The notes: a model not told the origin generated them from the letters alone. 64,000 nt of DNA from Coprousia sp963931435 (GCA_963931435.1 OZ007012.1:2294001-2358000), one strand, 5' to 3'; numbered from the stretch's first letter, positions 24,038 to 31,849 are shown. Numbers and translations: made by a program.

Positions 24038-24286
24038 CAAAATGGTTTCGGGGCAAAAAAGTTATGATTAACGTGTTACAATACAACCCAACAAGCAATT
24101 CAAGAATTAAAGCACCACAGAAACGGGAAATAGTTGCATTCAAACATCAATTAGAGCAAGCAGGACTTGAAGTTACTATAAGAGTTTCTCATGGCAGAGA
24201 GATTAACGCGGCTTGTGGACAGTTAGCTAACACATATAATAAATTCAAAAAAAAATGATTAAAAGTGCCAGACGCATAGACGCAGA

Positions 24287-24333
24287 GCCGATAACGCATT
24301 AGGTCAAAAAACCTATGTGTTATCGGCTTTTTT
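24287..24333 (+). terminator. Intrinsic terminator of the RlmN/Cfr-type gene
   Basis: Thirteen-base stem (gccgataacgcat / atgtgttatcggc, one G-T pair) followed by TTTTTT. It ends right at ISL3 copy 3. Confidence 0.9.
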
Positions 24334-24334
24334 A

Positions 24335-25900
24335 GAGGCTTCGGTAGTTTGTGTGACAAGGGGCTAGCCTAGGCAGCAACGCTCTTCGCTCCCTTCACGC
24401 CCTTCTTCCTCGCCTTCACCGGGCGACCCGGGAGCTGGGGCTGGCAGTCGCCGCACCTGAGCATGAGCAGGGCCACGAGGTTGTCGGTGTTGCGGAAGCC
24501 GTAGCCCATCCTCACCGTCACCTTGATCTTGTTGTTGATGGCCTCTACGCGCCCGTTGCTGATGCCGAGCTCGACTGCGGCGATGATGTCGTCGCGCCGG
24601 CGGCGCACCTTCTTCTCCACGGCGACGACCTTGGCGATCTTGCAGTAGGCGGCCCTGTGCATCCAGTCGTCGAGCAGCTCGGCGGCCTCGGAGCCGTCGG
24701 CTGCCCGGAAGACGGCCCGCAGGTCCTCCTTGAGCTCCCAGGCCCTGACCAGCCGCGAGCCGGCCCTCTTCTTGAGCGCCTCGAGCCTCGCCCTCTGGCC
24801 GTCGGTGAGGTCCTCGGGGTTCTTCACGAGCGCGTAGCGGCTGCCCTTGATGGAGGCCGCCTCCTCCTCGAGCGCCCTGACCTCCTCGGGCGGCAGCTCG
24901 CCTTTGGCAGGCCTGCCGCGCTTGCCCTCGGGCCTGGGCCTGGCGGCCCTGGCGGCGGCCCTGGCGGCGTTCCACTCCTCGCAGCGCACGGCGTCGAGCG
25001 CGTCGTTCATCCACTGGACCACGTGGAAGGGGTCCATGACCCACCTCGCGTTGGGGCAGCGGCGCTTGACCAGCTGCCTTATCCACCTCGCGCCGTCGGC
25101 GGTCACCACCTCTATGGCGCGCCTCTGCTCGCGCGTGAGCTCGTCGAGGAACAGGTTGAGCACGTCCTTGCCGGTGCCCTCGTGCGCCCAGATGAGGCAG
25201 CCGCGGTCGTGGTCGACGACCACCGTGACGTACTTGTGGCCCTTCTTGTACGACGTCTCGTCGATGCCGATGCGGCGCACGCCGTCGAACCTCGAGGCGC
25301 CGCGCGCGGCCTCCAGCTCGGCGTAGACGCGCCTGCACACGCCGCCCACGCTGTGCCACTCGACGCGGGCGAGCTCGGAGACCGCCGAGGCGGTGCAGCG
25401 GACCGCCAGCCACGCCACCCAGTCCTCGAAGTCGCGCGTGAAGCGCGCCCCGTGCCGCGCCCAGGGGACGGCCTCGGTGCGCACGCCGTGCTCCGGGCAG
25501 CGCACCCTGCAGGGCGCGTACTCCAGGTAGCAGGCCGAGCGCGCCAGGTCCATCGCCCTCCACAGCCTGGGGGCCCCGCGGTTCGCCATGTCGTAGAAGT
25601 CGCAGGCCCTGCCGCATACGGGGCAGCGGCGCTGCTCGCGCTTGTAGGGCCGGACGCTCACGACGATGCGCTCGGCCTCGATGCGCGCGCCCAGGACGAC
25701 CGTGCGGGCCAGACCGAGGGCGAGAAGTAGTAGACTCTTCATGCGTCACACCTCTTCGGTTGTCTGAATTTGGCTTAGCAATCATAGGCGGATGACGCGG
25801 AAACGGCCCCTCCCGGGGCCGTTTCAGTTCCAGATCGTTGTTTTCGCCCGCTGAGCTGGGCCTATGCCGGAATCTCTCCCACAGAAACCACCGAAGAGCC
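24335..25900 (-). mobile_element. ISL3-family insertion sequence, copy 3
   Basis: 1,566 bp. The right flank TTCTATAT (25901-25908) matches the left flank of copy 1, not the left flank of this copy, which makes it the outer border of the composite unit. Confidence 0.92.
24369..25742 (-). CDS. ISL3-family transposase (copy 3)
   Basis: 457 residues, same protein as copy 2; zinc motif and DDE residues intact. Together with copy 1 it could mobilise everything between 16200 and 25900. Confidence 0.93.
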   Translation of the reverse strand: MKSLLLLALGLARTVVLGARIEAERIVVSVRPYKREQRRCPVCGRACDFYDMANRGAPRLWRAMDLARSACYLEYAPCRVRCPEHGVRTEAVPWARHGARFTRDFEDWVAWLAVRCTASAVSELARVEWHSVGGVCRRVYAELEAARGASRFDGVRRIGIDETSYKKGHKYVTVVVDHDRGCLIWAHEGTGKDVLNLFLDELTREQRRAIEVVTADGARWIRQLVKRRCPNARWVMDPFHVVQWMNDALDAVRCEEWNAARAAARAARPRPEGKRGRPAKGELPPEEVRALEEEAASIKGSRYALVKNPEDLTDGQRARLEALKKRAGSRLVRAWELKEDLRAVFRAADGSEAAELLDDWMHRAAYCKIAKVVAVEKKVRRRRDDIIAAVELGISNGRVEAINNKIKVTVRMGYGFRNTDNLVALLMLRCGDCQPQLPGRPVKARKKGVKGAKSVAA

Positions 25901-26065
25901 TTCTATATCGACCCTTGTGTTCGACCACAATACAAAGAGGAAGCATAGGGATGCGAAGAAGAAGCTCAGGGCAACAAGCACTATCGATCGATCAGACGGC
26001 TTGGATAGGGCAGCAATTAACGCGAGGGCAATCGAAGTTGCTCCCAGGTACAGGGCGAGTATCAT
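25901..26065 (-). pseudogene. 5' part of a small membrane-protein gene split by the composite element
   Basis: ATG 26065 begins MILALYLGATSIALALIAAL, SKPSDRSIVLVALSFFFASL, CFLFVLWSNTRVDIE. It then enters the ISL3 end, which would add GSSVVSVGEIPA. The continuation lies at 16191-16075. The split point is the TTCTATAT duplication. Two membrane helices are in this part. Confidence 0.75.
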
Positions 26066-26248
26066 TTCCTACCGCCAATCTATAGCAGTGCTGCCCACCA
26101 ATCATCGATTAGCCAGACTATACAGCATCTCTTCGCGCCGCTCTGCGAGGGCACGGGGCTCATGCACTTCCACCATCTCGTGGGTGTCCTGTCGCAGGAC
26201 CGGGAGCGGCTGGGCCGTGCGGTGGGTCCGTGCTTGACCGCTGCGAAC

Positions 26249-26413
26249 CTAGTTGCCATGTTCGCTGCCGGGATGCAGGCCGCACCTGCGCTCGAGCTCT
26301 GCCACGAGGGCGCCGTTGCCCGTCATCGAGACTATGGCGTCGCCGTCTTGGGGCGTCTCGGTGAAGACACGGGTGAGCGAGTTGGCCGTGCCCGCTAGGA
26401 GCGTTCTCACCAT
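26249..26413 (-). pseudogene. Remnant paralogue of the PH-domain membrane protein at 27294
   Basis: The frame MVRTLLAGTANSLTRVFTET, PQDGDAIVSMTGNGALVAEL, ERRCGLHPGSEHGN closely parallels the C-terminus of the 27294-27743 product (SLWAGTANSLDRVYIEAPYD, GDAIVSVKDNDALVAELVRR, CGLRPGA). Only this tail remains. Confidence 0.65.
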
Positions 26414-26543
26414 CGCTATCAGACGGTCCTCGCGGCGTCACCCTACTGCTTGGCGCGTCGCGACGCTGTGCGATGACGTTTATAATCGGGTCGATTGAGG
26501 ATGTCCTGTTAGGTCGGCTGGCGCCGGGCGATACGGAGGAGAG

Positions 26544-26759
26544 ATGGGCTACAGCAGGAGCGAACCGCACCGCCCGTGCCTGCGGTAGCACTCGTACGGG
26601 GGCTCCGAGGTGTGGTTCACGAACTTCCCGGAGAGCGAGGGCGGGTTCGACACGTTCGACGAGGACGTCGGCAGGGCCGTGGCCGACCTGAGGCGGCTCT
26701 CCGGCGCGGTGTCGCACAGGGCGGACGACGCGAGTGGGAAGGGGAGGGAGCAGAGGTGA
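26544..26759 (+). pseudogene. Remnant paralogue of the 65-residue protein at 27076
   Basis: ATG 26544 (GGAGGAGAG upstream) reads MGYSRSEPHRPCLR, then TAG at 26586, then HSYGGSEVWFTNFPESEGGF, DTFDEDVGRAVADLRRLSG. The second part parallels LGGTQVWYTDWGDCPFDASD ... VRELKRLAERYG of the intact gene. The in-frame stop makes it a probable pseudogene. Confidence 0.6.
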
Positions 26760-27079
26760 CCTCCGCCGTCGTGCTCGCGTTGGCGAGCGTCATGTCCCTT
26801 ATCGCGGGCATCAAGATGATCGTGTTGAGGACGTGCTCCCCGCTCAAGGCCGTTCACCGGCGCGACCTCACGCCGGATGCCGAGCGGAGGCTCGCCCTCG
26901 TGTGCGGGCCGGCGCTTCTGGTGGTCGGCGTCTCGTTCGCGGCCTCGGCCTGGCTCGCCGCCTTCGCGGGCGATGCGGCGCGCGGCCCTCAGGCGGCCAT
27001 CGGGGCCGTGGGCGTCGCGCTTCCCGCGCTCGTCATCCTCCTCGCCGTCAGACGCTACGGCGGATCGGCCGCGTCCTAG
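26756..27079 (+). CDS. Small membrane protein (DUF3784-like)
   Basis: 107 residues from GTG 26756, which overlaps the stop of the preceding remnant; GGAGGGAG lies five bases upstream. Three hydrophobic segments (TSAVVLALASVMSLIAGIKM, LVCGPALLVVGVSFAASAWL, IGAVGVALPALVILLAVRRY). The layout resembles DUF3784 proteins near resistance or immunity loci. Function unknown. Confidence 0.6.
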   Translation: MTSAVVLALASVMSLIAGIKMIVLRTCSPLKAVHRRDLTPDAERRLALVCGPALLVVGVSFAASAWLAAFAGDAARGPQAAIGAVGVALPALVILLAVRRYGGSAAS

Positions 27080-27273
27080 CCGCGCGCATCGCGCTTTGGG
27101 CCCTTATCGCCGGTGCCGTACCTCTCGGCGAGCCTCTTGAGCTCGCGCACGGCCTCCTCGTCCTTCTCGCCCATGTCGGACGCGTCGAAGGGGCAGTCGC
27201 CCCAGTCCGTGTACCAGACCTGCGTGCCGCCGAGGGGGTTCTTCTTCCAATAGGGCCAGTGCGGGACGTTCAC
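27076..27273 (-). CDS. Small hypothetical protein downstream of the PH-domain gene
   Basis: 65 residues from GTG 27273 (AAAGGAG six bases upstream; longer starts lack this). Sequence NVPHWPYWKKNPLGGTQVWY, TDWGDCPFDASDMGEKDEEA, VRELKRLAERYGTGDKGPKR. Aromatic N-terminus, acidic helix, basic tail. It follows the 27294 gene by 20 bases in one operon. A decayed relative lies at 26544. Confidence 0.6.
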   Translation of the reverse strand: MNVPHWPYWKKNPLGGTQVWYTDWGDCPFDASDMGEKDEEAVRELKRLAERYGTGDKGPKRDARG

Positions 27274-27293
27274 GCTCTTCTCCTTTCGGGGCG

Positions 27294-27743
27294 TCAGGCG
27301 CCGGGCCGCAGGCCGCACCTGCGCACGAGCTCGGCCACGAGGGCGTCGTTGTCCTTAACCGAGACGATGGCGTCGCCGTCATAGGGCGCCTCGATGTAGA
27401 CGCGGTCGAGCGAGTTGGCCGTGCCGGCCCAGAGACTCCGGGTGCGCCGGACGCCCCGCACGTGGGCGTAGGGGATCGCCGAGCGGGTCCCGGCGTACAC
27501 GACGACGAGGCGGTCGCCGTAGAGCTCGACGCGGTTGCTGCGCACGGGCAGGGCCGCCAGGGCCACGAGGGCCGGGACGGGCAGGAGCGCGAGCCAGCCC
27601 CACGGGGACGAGGGCCCCGAGCTCACGAAGAGCGCGACGCACCCCATGGAGAGGCCGCCCGCGACGGCCGCCATGACCGCCACGAACCACGGGTCGGTCC
27701 TGCCGGGGAGCACCCGCTCCGGTGCCGCGCCCTTCTCGCCCAT
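27294..27743 (-). CDS. Membrane protein with bacterial PH-like domain
   Basis: 149 residues: two membrane helices (WFVAVMAAVAGGLSMGCVAL, WGWLALLPVPALVALAALPV), then RVELYGDRLVVVYAGTRSAI, the pattern of bacterial PH (bPH) domains, and AELVRRCGLRPGA. It precedes the 65-residue gene and follows the SdpI-type gene on the same strand. Function unknown. Confidence 0.65.
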   Translation of the reverse strand: MGEKGAAPERVLPGRTDPWFVAVMAAVAGGLSMGCVALFVSSGPSSPWGWLALLPVPALVALAALPVRSNRVELYGDRLVVVYAGTRSAIPYAHVRGVRRTRSLWAGTANSLDRVYIEAPYDGDAIVSVKDNDALVAELVRRCGLRPGA

Positions 27744-27765
27744 CGCGACCTCCCCTCCGACGCCC

Positions 27766-28449
27766 CTAGCGCTCCGCGCGCCGCCAGATGACGAAGCTGT
27801 AGGCGCCCACGACGAGCGTCGAGACGAGAACCGCCGCCATGCCGGCCCAGAAGGACACGTCGGGCGCCACGGTCGAGAGCGCCGCCGCGACGAGCATCAC
27901 GACGCCCGCGGCCACGAAGACGGGGCCGGCAAAGCGGTGCGTGCGGCGCCAGTTGTCCTCGCTCGCGAGCGTCCAGGGCGTGCGGATGCCAAAGGTGTAG
28001 TTGGGTCGCACGCGCGGCAGGTAGTTGCCGAGCGCGATCATGAGGGCGCCGAGCGCGAAGAGGATTATCGTCGAGACGAGCGAGCCCCCCTCGGGTATGA
28101 GGCCAAAGGCGGTGAGCGGCGTCATCCACGAAACGACCGCCATGAAGAGGGTGAGCGCGGCGCTCATGCCCAGGTACACGCCGCGGAAGCGCTCGAAGTT
28201 GCGCCCCTTGGGGTCGAGGCGCGGCACGGCGAGCATGACGAGCGCGACGACGAGCGGCATGACCGCCATGACGAGCGTGCCCGTCTTGTCGCCCCAGCCG
28301 TCGACCGCACCGTCGGCGCCCCAGTGCGTGGGCACCGTCTGGGGCAGGGCGGGATAGGCCACCAGCGCGTACGCCAGCAGGTGGGCGGCCACCGCCGTGA
28401 ACAGGACGACCCAGAAGGCGCGCTCGGCGCGCCCAAGCTCAACCTTCAT
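27766..28449 (-). CDS. SdpI-family immunity membrane protein
   Basis: 227 residues with about six helices; TVPTHWGADGAVDGWGDKTG is the DUF1648 motif, and LGNYLPRVRPNYTFGIRTPW, TLASEDNWRRTHRFAGPVFV is the SdpI signature. In Bacillus the homologue gives immunity to the SdpC toxin and sequesters SdpR. Here it overlaps the ArsR-type gene by 11 bases, as in sdpRI. No SdpC-like toxin gene is seen. Confidence 0.85.
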   Translation of the reverse strand: MKVELGRAERAFWVVLFTAVAAHLLAYALVAYPALPQTVPTHWGADGAVDGWGDKTGTLVMAVMPLVVALVMLAVPRLDPKGRNFERFRGVYLGMSAALTLFMAVVSWMTPLTAFGLIPEGGSLVSTIILFALGALMIALGNYLPRVRPNYTFGIRTPWTLASEDNWRRTHRFAGPVFVAAGVVMLVAAALSTVAPDVSFWAGMAAVLVSTLVVGAYSFVIWRRAER

Positions 28450-28717
28450 CCGAAGCCTCCGTTTCCGTGAGCCCGAGGAACCATGAGATGAGGCCCTGCA
28501 GGACGGTGGTGTCCAGCCGGTAGAGGACGTTCCTGCCCCGGCGCTCCGCCTCCACGAGGCCCGCCTCGCGCAGGATCTCGAGGTGGTGCGAGAGGGTCGC
28601 CTTGTTCTGGGGGAAGTGCTCGCCGATCTCTCCCGCCGTCATGTCCCGCTCGCCGAGGAGCTCGAGGATGCGGCGGCGCGTGGGGTCCGAGAGCGCCTTG
28701 AACCCGTCGCCGACCAT
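28439..28717 (-). CDS. ArsR-family autorepressor, SdpR-like
   Basis: 92 residues: FKALSDPTRRRILELLGERD, MTAGEIGEHFPQNKATLSHH, LEILREAGLVEAERRGRNVL, YRLDTTVLQGLISWFLGL. Winged helix with the LSDPTRRRIL motif and no metal-binding cysteines, typical of SdpR. It begins at GTG/ATG 28717 and overlaps the SdpI-type gene. Probably binds the repeats upstream of its promoter. Confidence 0.85.
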   Translation of the reverse strand: MVGDGFKALSDPTRRRILELLGERDMTAGEIGEHFPQNKATLSHHLEILREAGLVEAERRGRNVLYRLDTTVLQGLISWFLGLTETEASDEG

Positions 28718-28754
28718 CTCGCCTCCCCTCGCCGCGGGCCTCCTCTTGGGGTGG

Positions 28755-28805
28755 AGTATACCCCCGACTGTTCGACGGATGTCGTACTATTCGACGTTCG
28801 TCGAA
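28755..28805 (-). promoter_or_regulatory. Promoter -10 and double operator of the SdpRI-like operon
   Basis: Perfect inverted repeat TTCGACG-tt-CGTCGAA at 28790-28805 and a degenerate second copy TTCGACG-ga-TGTCGTA at 28771-28786. A TATACT -10 (complement of 28755-28760) follows on the minus strand. The repeats fit an ArsR-type dimer site. Confidence 0.55.
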
Positions 28806-29147
28806 CTTTTTTGAGATGGCGCCGCGCCGACGAGCGAAGGCGGGCCTCATTGCCCACTTGTGACACGCCCATAGCCTGTGACTACTGGTTTTCGGGTTCG
28901 GGGAGATCGCCGGCGTTACGGGGATGGGGAGCCTCAGGGTGTGAGGGGGACGCAGCGCTCCTTCAACAGTTGCGAGAGGCTCGCGGAGATCGACCCCTCC
29001 GGGCTCGATCCTCGTCTCTTGAGAACCTCGTCTACACCTTCGGCGGGCGCGGCTCGCTCACGCCGCACGTACCGGAGGGGCGGACGCGCCGCCGCGGGGG
29101 CTCGGGACGAGCCCGCCGCGCGGCGGCGCGAAGGAGGAGCCTACCCA
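28806..29147. other. GC-rich stretch without a recognised gene
   Basis: About 340 bases between the SdpR-like promoter and the XRE gene end. Several frames are open by composition only. I see no homologue, RNA or repeat. Confidence 0.4.
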
Positions 29148-29342
29148 TCAGTCATCAAGGAAGAAGATCTCGTCCACGTGAAGCCCCAGCAGCCTTGCGA
29201 TCTTCATCGCGAGCTCCAGCGTGGGGTTGTACTTGTCGTTCTCGACGGCGATGATCGTCTGGCGGCTCACGCCAAGCTCCTTCGCCATGTCCTCCTGGCG
29301 CAGCCCGGCCTGCTTCCTCAGCTGCTTTACTGTGTTCCTCAT
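29148..29342 (-). CDS. Small XRE-family repressor
   Basis: 64 residues: MRNTVKQLRKQAGLRQEDMA, KELGVSRQTIIAVENDKYNP, TLELAMKIARLLGLHVDEIF. A complete Cro/CI helix-turn-helix of the YozG type with nothing else. It is the second gene of an operon with the 29678 membrane protein. The promoter of that operon carries two matching operators, so autoregulation is likely. Confidence 0.9.
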   Translation of the reverse strand: MRNTVKQLRKQAGLRQEDMAKELGVSRQTIIAVENDKYNPTLELAMKIARLLGLHVDEIFFLDD

Positions 29343-29348
29343 GGCGGC

Positions 29349-29678
29349 CTAGGCCCTTGCCAGGAGGTAGGCCCCGACCGACAGGGCGAGCGCGATGACG
29401 ACGATCGCGACCACCGCCGCCCGCAGGAGCTTGTTGGGCTCCCGGTACTCCTCGTCCCCGGCGACCATCCTGCGCCTCATTGCCATCTGGGAGAATCCCT
29501 GGACGCACACCGCGAGGCACAGGATCAGGGCGGGCAGGGGGCTGTACTCGGAGCCGTTCGCGAGCGCCTGCCAGCAGTTGAACAGCGCCCACGCGCTCAG
29601 GGACAGCAGGGCCGCCCTGTACCCCCACTCCTCCGCATGAAGCTGGATGCTCCTCTCCATCTCGTCCATCTTCCTCAT
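29349..29678 (-). CDS. Membrane protein of the XRE operon
   Basis: 109 residues from ATG 29678, with GGAGG and eight bases before it. Four hydrophobic segments (GYRAALLSLSAWALFNCWQA, PLPALILCLAVCVQGFSQMA, AAVVAIVVIALALSVGAYLL). Pairs of this kind (short membrane protein plus YozG-type regulator) are frequent in Firmicutes and Coriobacteriia; the role is unknown. Confidence 0.75.
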   Translation of the reverse strand: MRKMDEMERSIQLHAEEWGYRAALLSLSAWALFNCWQALANGSEYSPLPALILCLAVCVQGFSQMAMRRRMVAGDEEYREPNKLLRAAVVAIVVIALALSVGAYLLARA

Positions 29679-29757
29679 GTCACTTACCTCCCGTCGCTTA
29701 GTTGGGCTGGCCTTGCGATTGCTTCTACCTCCCTCCGCTTGTCGAAGTCGGCTTGAA

Positions 29758-29823
29758 ATGTCAAAGCCTCTTTACATTTCTCGTTATACTGCAAGGCAGA
29801 AAAATGTCAAGAGTCTTTTACAT
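29758..29823 (-). promoter_or_regulatory. Promoter with two XRE-type operators
   Basis: On the minus strand: TTGACA (29805-29810), 16 bases, TATAAC (29783-29788). The 20-mers ATGTCAAGAGTCTTTTACAT (29804-29823) and ATGTCAAAGCCTCTTTACAT (29758-29777) are near-identical imperfect palindromes that cover the -35 and the region after the -10. Confidence 0.75.
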
Positions 29824-29993
29824 TATGAATGACTTTTTTCGGGTTGGCGCAAAATGCCGGCCGCCCCCTCCCGACTGAACAGCTCGCTTCGACGAGGCGA
29901 TCGCCGCGGACGAGTGGGGTCGCCGGAGCGATGGTGAGAGGGAACCGGCGGCAACTCGGGCCGATTCGGCGCCCATGACGGCGCGGGCGACGC

Positions 29994-30027
29994 AAAGAAA
30001 AAGCGGGCGCCGAGAGACGGCGCCCGC
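29994..30027 (-). terminator. Terminator at the end of the conjugation operon
   Basis: Ten-base stem GCGGGCGCCG/CGGCGCCCGC, followed on the minus strand by TTTTTCTTT. It lies 27 bases after the hydrolase stop. Confidence 0.9.
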
Positions 30028-30053
30028 AAAGCCGCGCCCTTGGCGCGGACCGC

Positions 30054-31694
30054 CTAGTACAGCGGCGTCCCGTACCCGAGTATCGACGCGCTGCCGACGC
30101 GATAGCTCCTCCTCGCGCAGGAGTCGCTCGTGTTGCCCTCGATGGTGTGGACGGTCGAGCCGTCGCAGGACTCCACGATGCCCACGTGGTCGGCGCCGCC
30201 GTCCCCTCCCCAGTCGAAGAACACGATGTCACCCGGCTGCGGCTCGTACCCACGGTCATGCCATAGCTCCGCGGACTTGAACCACTGGACCCCAGCCGAG
30301 CAGGCGGCGAACTTCGGGATCACCCCGGCCTCGATGTAGCCGCACTCGTTGGCGCACCAGCTCACGAAGCACGCGCACCACTCGACGCGCCCGGAGAACC
30401 CGTACCATGACCAGTAGGGCCGCCCGCCGACGTTGCCGATCTGCGAGGCGGCCACCTGGACGATGTCTCCGCTGCCGCCGGTCACCCCGTAGAGGACCGA
30501 CTGCCACATCGCGGCGTAGCGGTCGTCGAGCAGCTGCGCGAGCATGTCCGCCTGCTCCGCCGTGAAGCCGTAGGACGACGCCGCCTCGTCCGGGGACCTC
30601 GCGGAGAGCGTGACCACGAGCACGCGCCTGGTGACGGTCTCCGTTCCCTCCGCGACGGTGCCGTCCTCCCGCTCGACCTCGACGATCTCCTCGACCTGTC
30701 GCTCCTGCACCTCGTAGTCGATGGCGTTCATGTCCCAGAAGACCTCCTCGAGGGAGGCGAGGCGGCGCTCGTCGAGCGTGAGCACGTCCGCGGGGTCGTC
30801 CGGGTCCGCCGCGGTCCTCACCGACCACACCGCGAGCACCTCGCGCCAGGGGACCCTCGACCCCGCGAGGCTCAGCTCGTCGTGCGGGTTCTCCGCGGCG
30901 ATCCGGTCTATGCGGGCCTGATGCTCCTCGTTCAGACCGGAGATCGCCTCCCGCAGCGTGGGGTTGCCGTCCCCCATGTCGCCGCCGGAGAAGAAGATGC
31001 CGAACGGCGAAGAGGCGATGAGGCCCGCCAGCGCGACGATCACCACGAGCCCGAGAGCGAGCGCGCCGAGGGACGAGAGGGCCGCCACCGCCGCGCGGGC
31101 CGAGGCCGCCGCCATCCGCGCGTAGCGGACCGACGCCCGGCGCGCGGCGCGGGCGGCCCGCCTGGAGGCGGAGCGCCTCGCCCGGCCGGCGGCGAGGGCC
31201 CTTGCGTGCTCTGTGGCGGAGGCCGCCCCCTTCGCCGCCTCCCTCCCACTTTGGGAAACGGGGACACCGCCTCGGTCGCCCCGCGCGAGGCGGGGCGCGC
31301 CGGATGGGGCCAGGGCTTCCCGGCGGCCGTCGCTGTGGACGCTGGCGGCACCAACGTCGCGGCACGCCGCTGTGGGGATCCGTGGGCCACGCCTCCCGAC
31401 GGCTCGGGCGCGCGAGCGCTCTTCGCGCGCCTCGGCCACCTCCTTGGCATCCTTCCTCCCCAGCCTGCGGACGGTCCCCCGGGCCGAACGGCCTGCGAGC
31501 GCGGCGGCGCGTTTCCCGGCGGCGAGGGCCTCCCCCTCGGCGGCGCGGCGGGGGTCGGCTTCCCCGGCGCCGGCGTACGAGTCTTTCGGCCTCCCCACCA
31601 GACAAGCACTAATTCTTTTTGAGTGCCCCCTCACCGACCTATTCAGAATCTTTATGCTTCGAGACGTTGCTTTCATTTTTATTTTTCGTTCCAT
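30054..31694 (-). CDS. CHAP/amidase-type cell-wall hydrolase of the conjugation machinery
   Basis: About 546 residues. A long basic Ala/Arg-rich N-terminal half, one membrane helix (AALSSLGALALGLVVIVALA), a linker domain, and a C-terminal cysteine-peptidase domain with VEWCACFVSWCANECGY (catalytic Cys), DIVFFDWGGDGGADHVGIVE (His) and TIEGNTS. Such proteins open the cell wall for the transfer channel. ATG 31694 is chosen for AGAGG upstream. The first ~40 codons are AT-rich and adjoin the inserted AlbA gene, so the native start may have been displaced. Confidence 0.8.
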   Translation of the reverse strand: MERKIKMKATSRSIKILNRSVRGHSKRISACLVGRPKDSYAGAGEADPRRAAEGEALAAGKRAAALAGRSARGTVRRLGRKDAKEVAEAREERSRARAVGRRGPRIPTAACRDVGAASVHSDGRREALAPSGAPRLARGDRGGVPVSQSGREAAKGAASATEHARALAAGRARRSASRRAARAARRASVRYARMAAASARAAVAALSSLGALALGLVVIVALAGLIASSPFGIFFSGGDMGDGNPTLREAISGLNEEHQARIDRIAAENPHDELSLAGSRVPWREVLAVWSVRTAADPDDPADVLTLDERRLASLEEVFWDMNAIDYEVQERQVEEIVEVEREDGTVAEGTETVTRRVLVVTLSARSPDEAASSYGFTAEQADMLAQLLDDRYAAMWQSVLYGVTGGSGDIVQVAASQIGNVGGRPYWSWYGFSGRVEWCACFVSWCANECGYIEAGVIPKFAACSAGVQWFKSAELWHDRGYEPQPGDIVFFDWGGDGGADHVGIVESCDGSTVHTIEGNTSDSCARRSYRVGSASILGYGTPLY

Positions 31695-31798
31695 ATAGGC
31701 CTCTTTCGTCATGGGAGGTCGATCCAAAGTGGCTTAACCTGGGCGCCTTCGTTTTCTAGTTATTCGTTAGCCCGTCTACCTGCTGAATTTCCCCTGTG

Positions 31799-31838
31799 AT
31801 AGACTAAAATGCAGTGAATTAGTCTATGTTCTAGTCTA
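31799..31838. repeat. TAGACTA/TAGTCTA repeats upstream of the AlbA gene
   Basis: ATAGACTAA (31799-31807) and TTAGTCTAT (31819-31827) form a perfect nine-base inverted repeat with an 11-base spacer. A third copy TAGTCTA lies at 31832-31838. Three more copies follow the gene. Confidence 0.7.
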
Positions 31839-31849
31839 TGGAGGCTCCC

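Larger units (their letters stand above)
21854..24258 (+). pseudogene. RlmN/Cfr-family radical-SAM rRNA methyltransferase, interrupted by ISL3 copy 2
   Basis: The 5' part (21854-22471) encodes YIETVFIKRRDGGTVCVSTQ, VGCPVGCIFCESGRNGFVRN (CxxxCxxC iron-sulphur site), VFMGMGEPLFNYDN, ITISTVGP, LTISLHAATQSARNRIIPHM and AYLLLPGINDRPSDVRQLAK. The 3' part (24046-24258) continues in frame after one CAAAATGG: FRGKKVMINVLQYNPTSNSR ... INAACGQLANTYNKFKKK, including the methyl-carrying Cys of ACGQL. Restored length is about 278 residues, short for RlmN (about 350-380) or Cfr (349), mostly at the N-terminus. The enzymes methylate A2503 of 23S rRNA (C2 for RlmN, C8 for Cfr, the latter giving multi-drug resistance). 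Which one this is cannot be settled. The gene is AT-rich and clearly foreign. Confidence 0.8.
16200..25900. mobile_element. 9.7-kb composite element bounded by two ISL3-family copies
   Basis: ISL3 copies 1 (16200-17765) and 3 (24335-25900) lie in the same orientation at the two borders, and their outer ends are flanked by the same TTCTATAT. Contents: IS21 remnant, RlmA-type methyltransferase, hsdS and hsdR scraps, KTR scrap, a 53-codon ORF, and an RlmN/Cfr-type gene broken by ISL3 copy 2. Deleting the unit plus one duplication restores a 93-codon gene. This is the structure expected for a transposed unit. Recombination of other DNA into a single ISL3 copy could give the same picture. Confidence 0.8.

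Noticed and set aside
28806..29147. Possible gene in the gap beside the XRE repressor
   Set aside because: Only composition-driven frames without a ribosome site or similarity.
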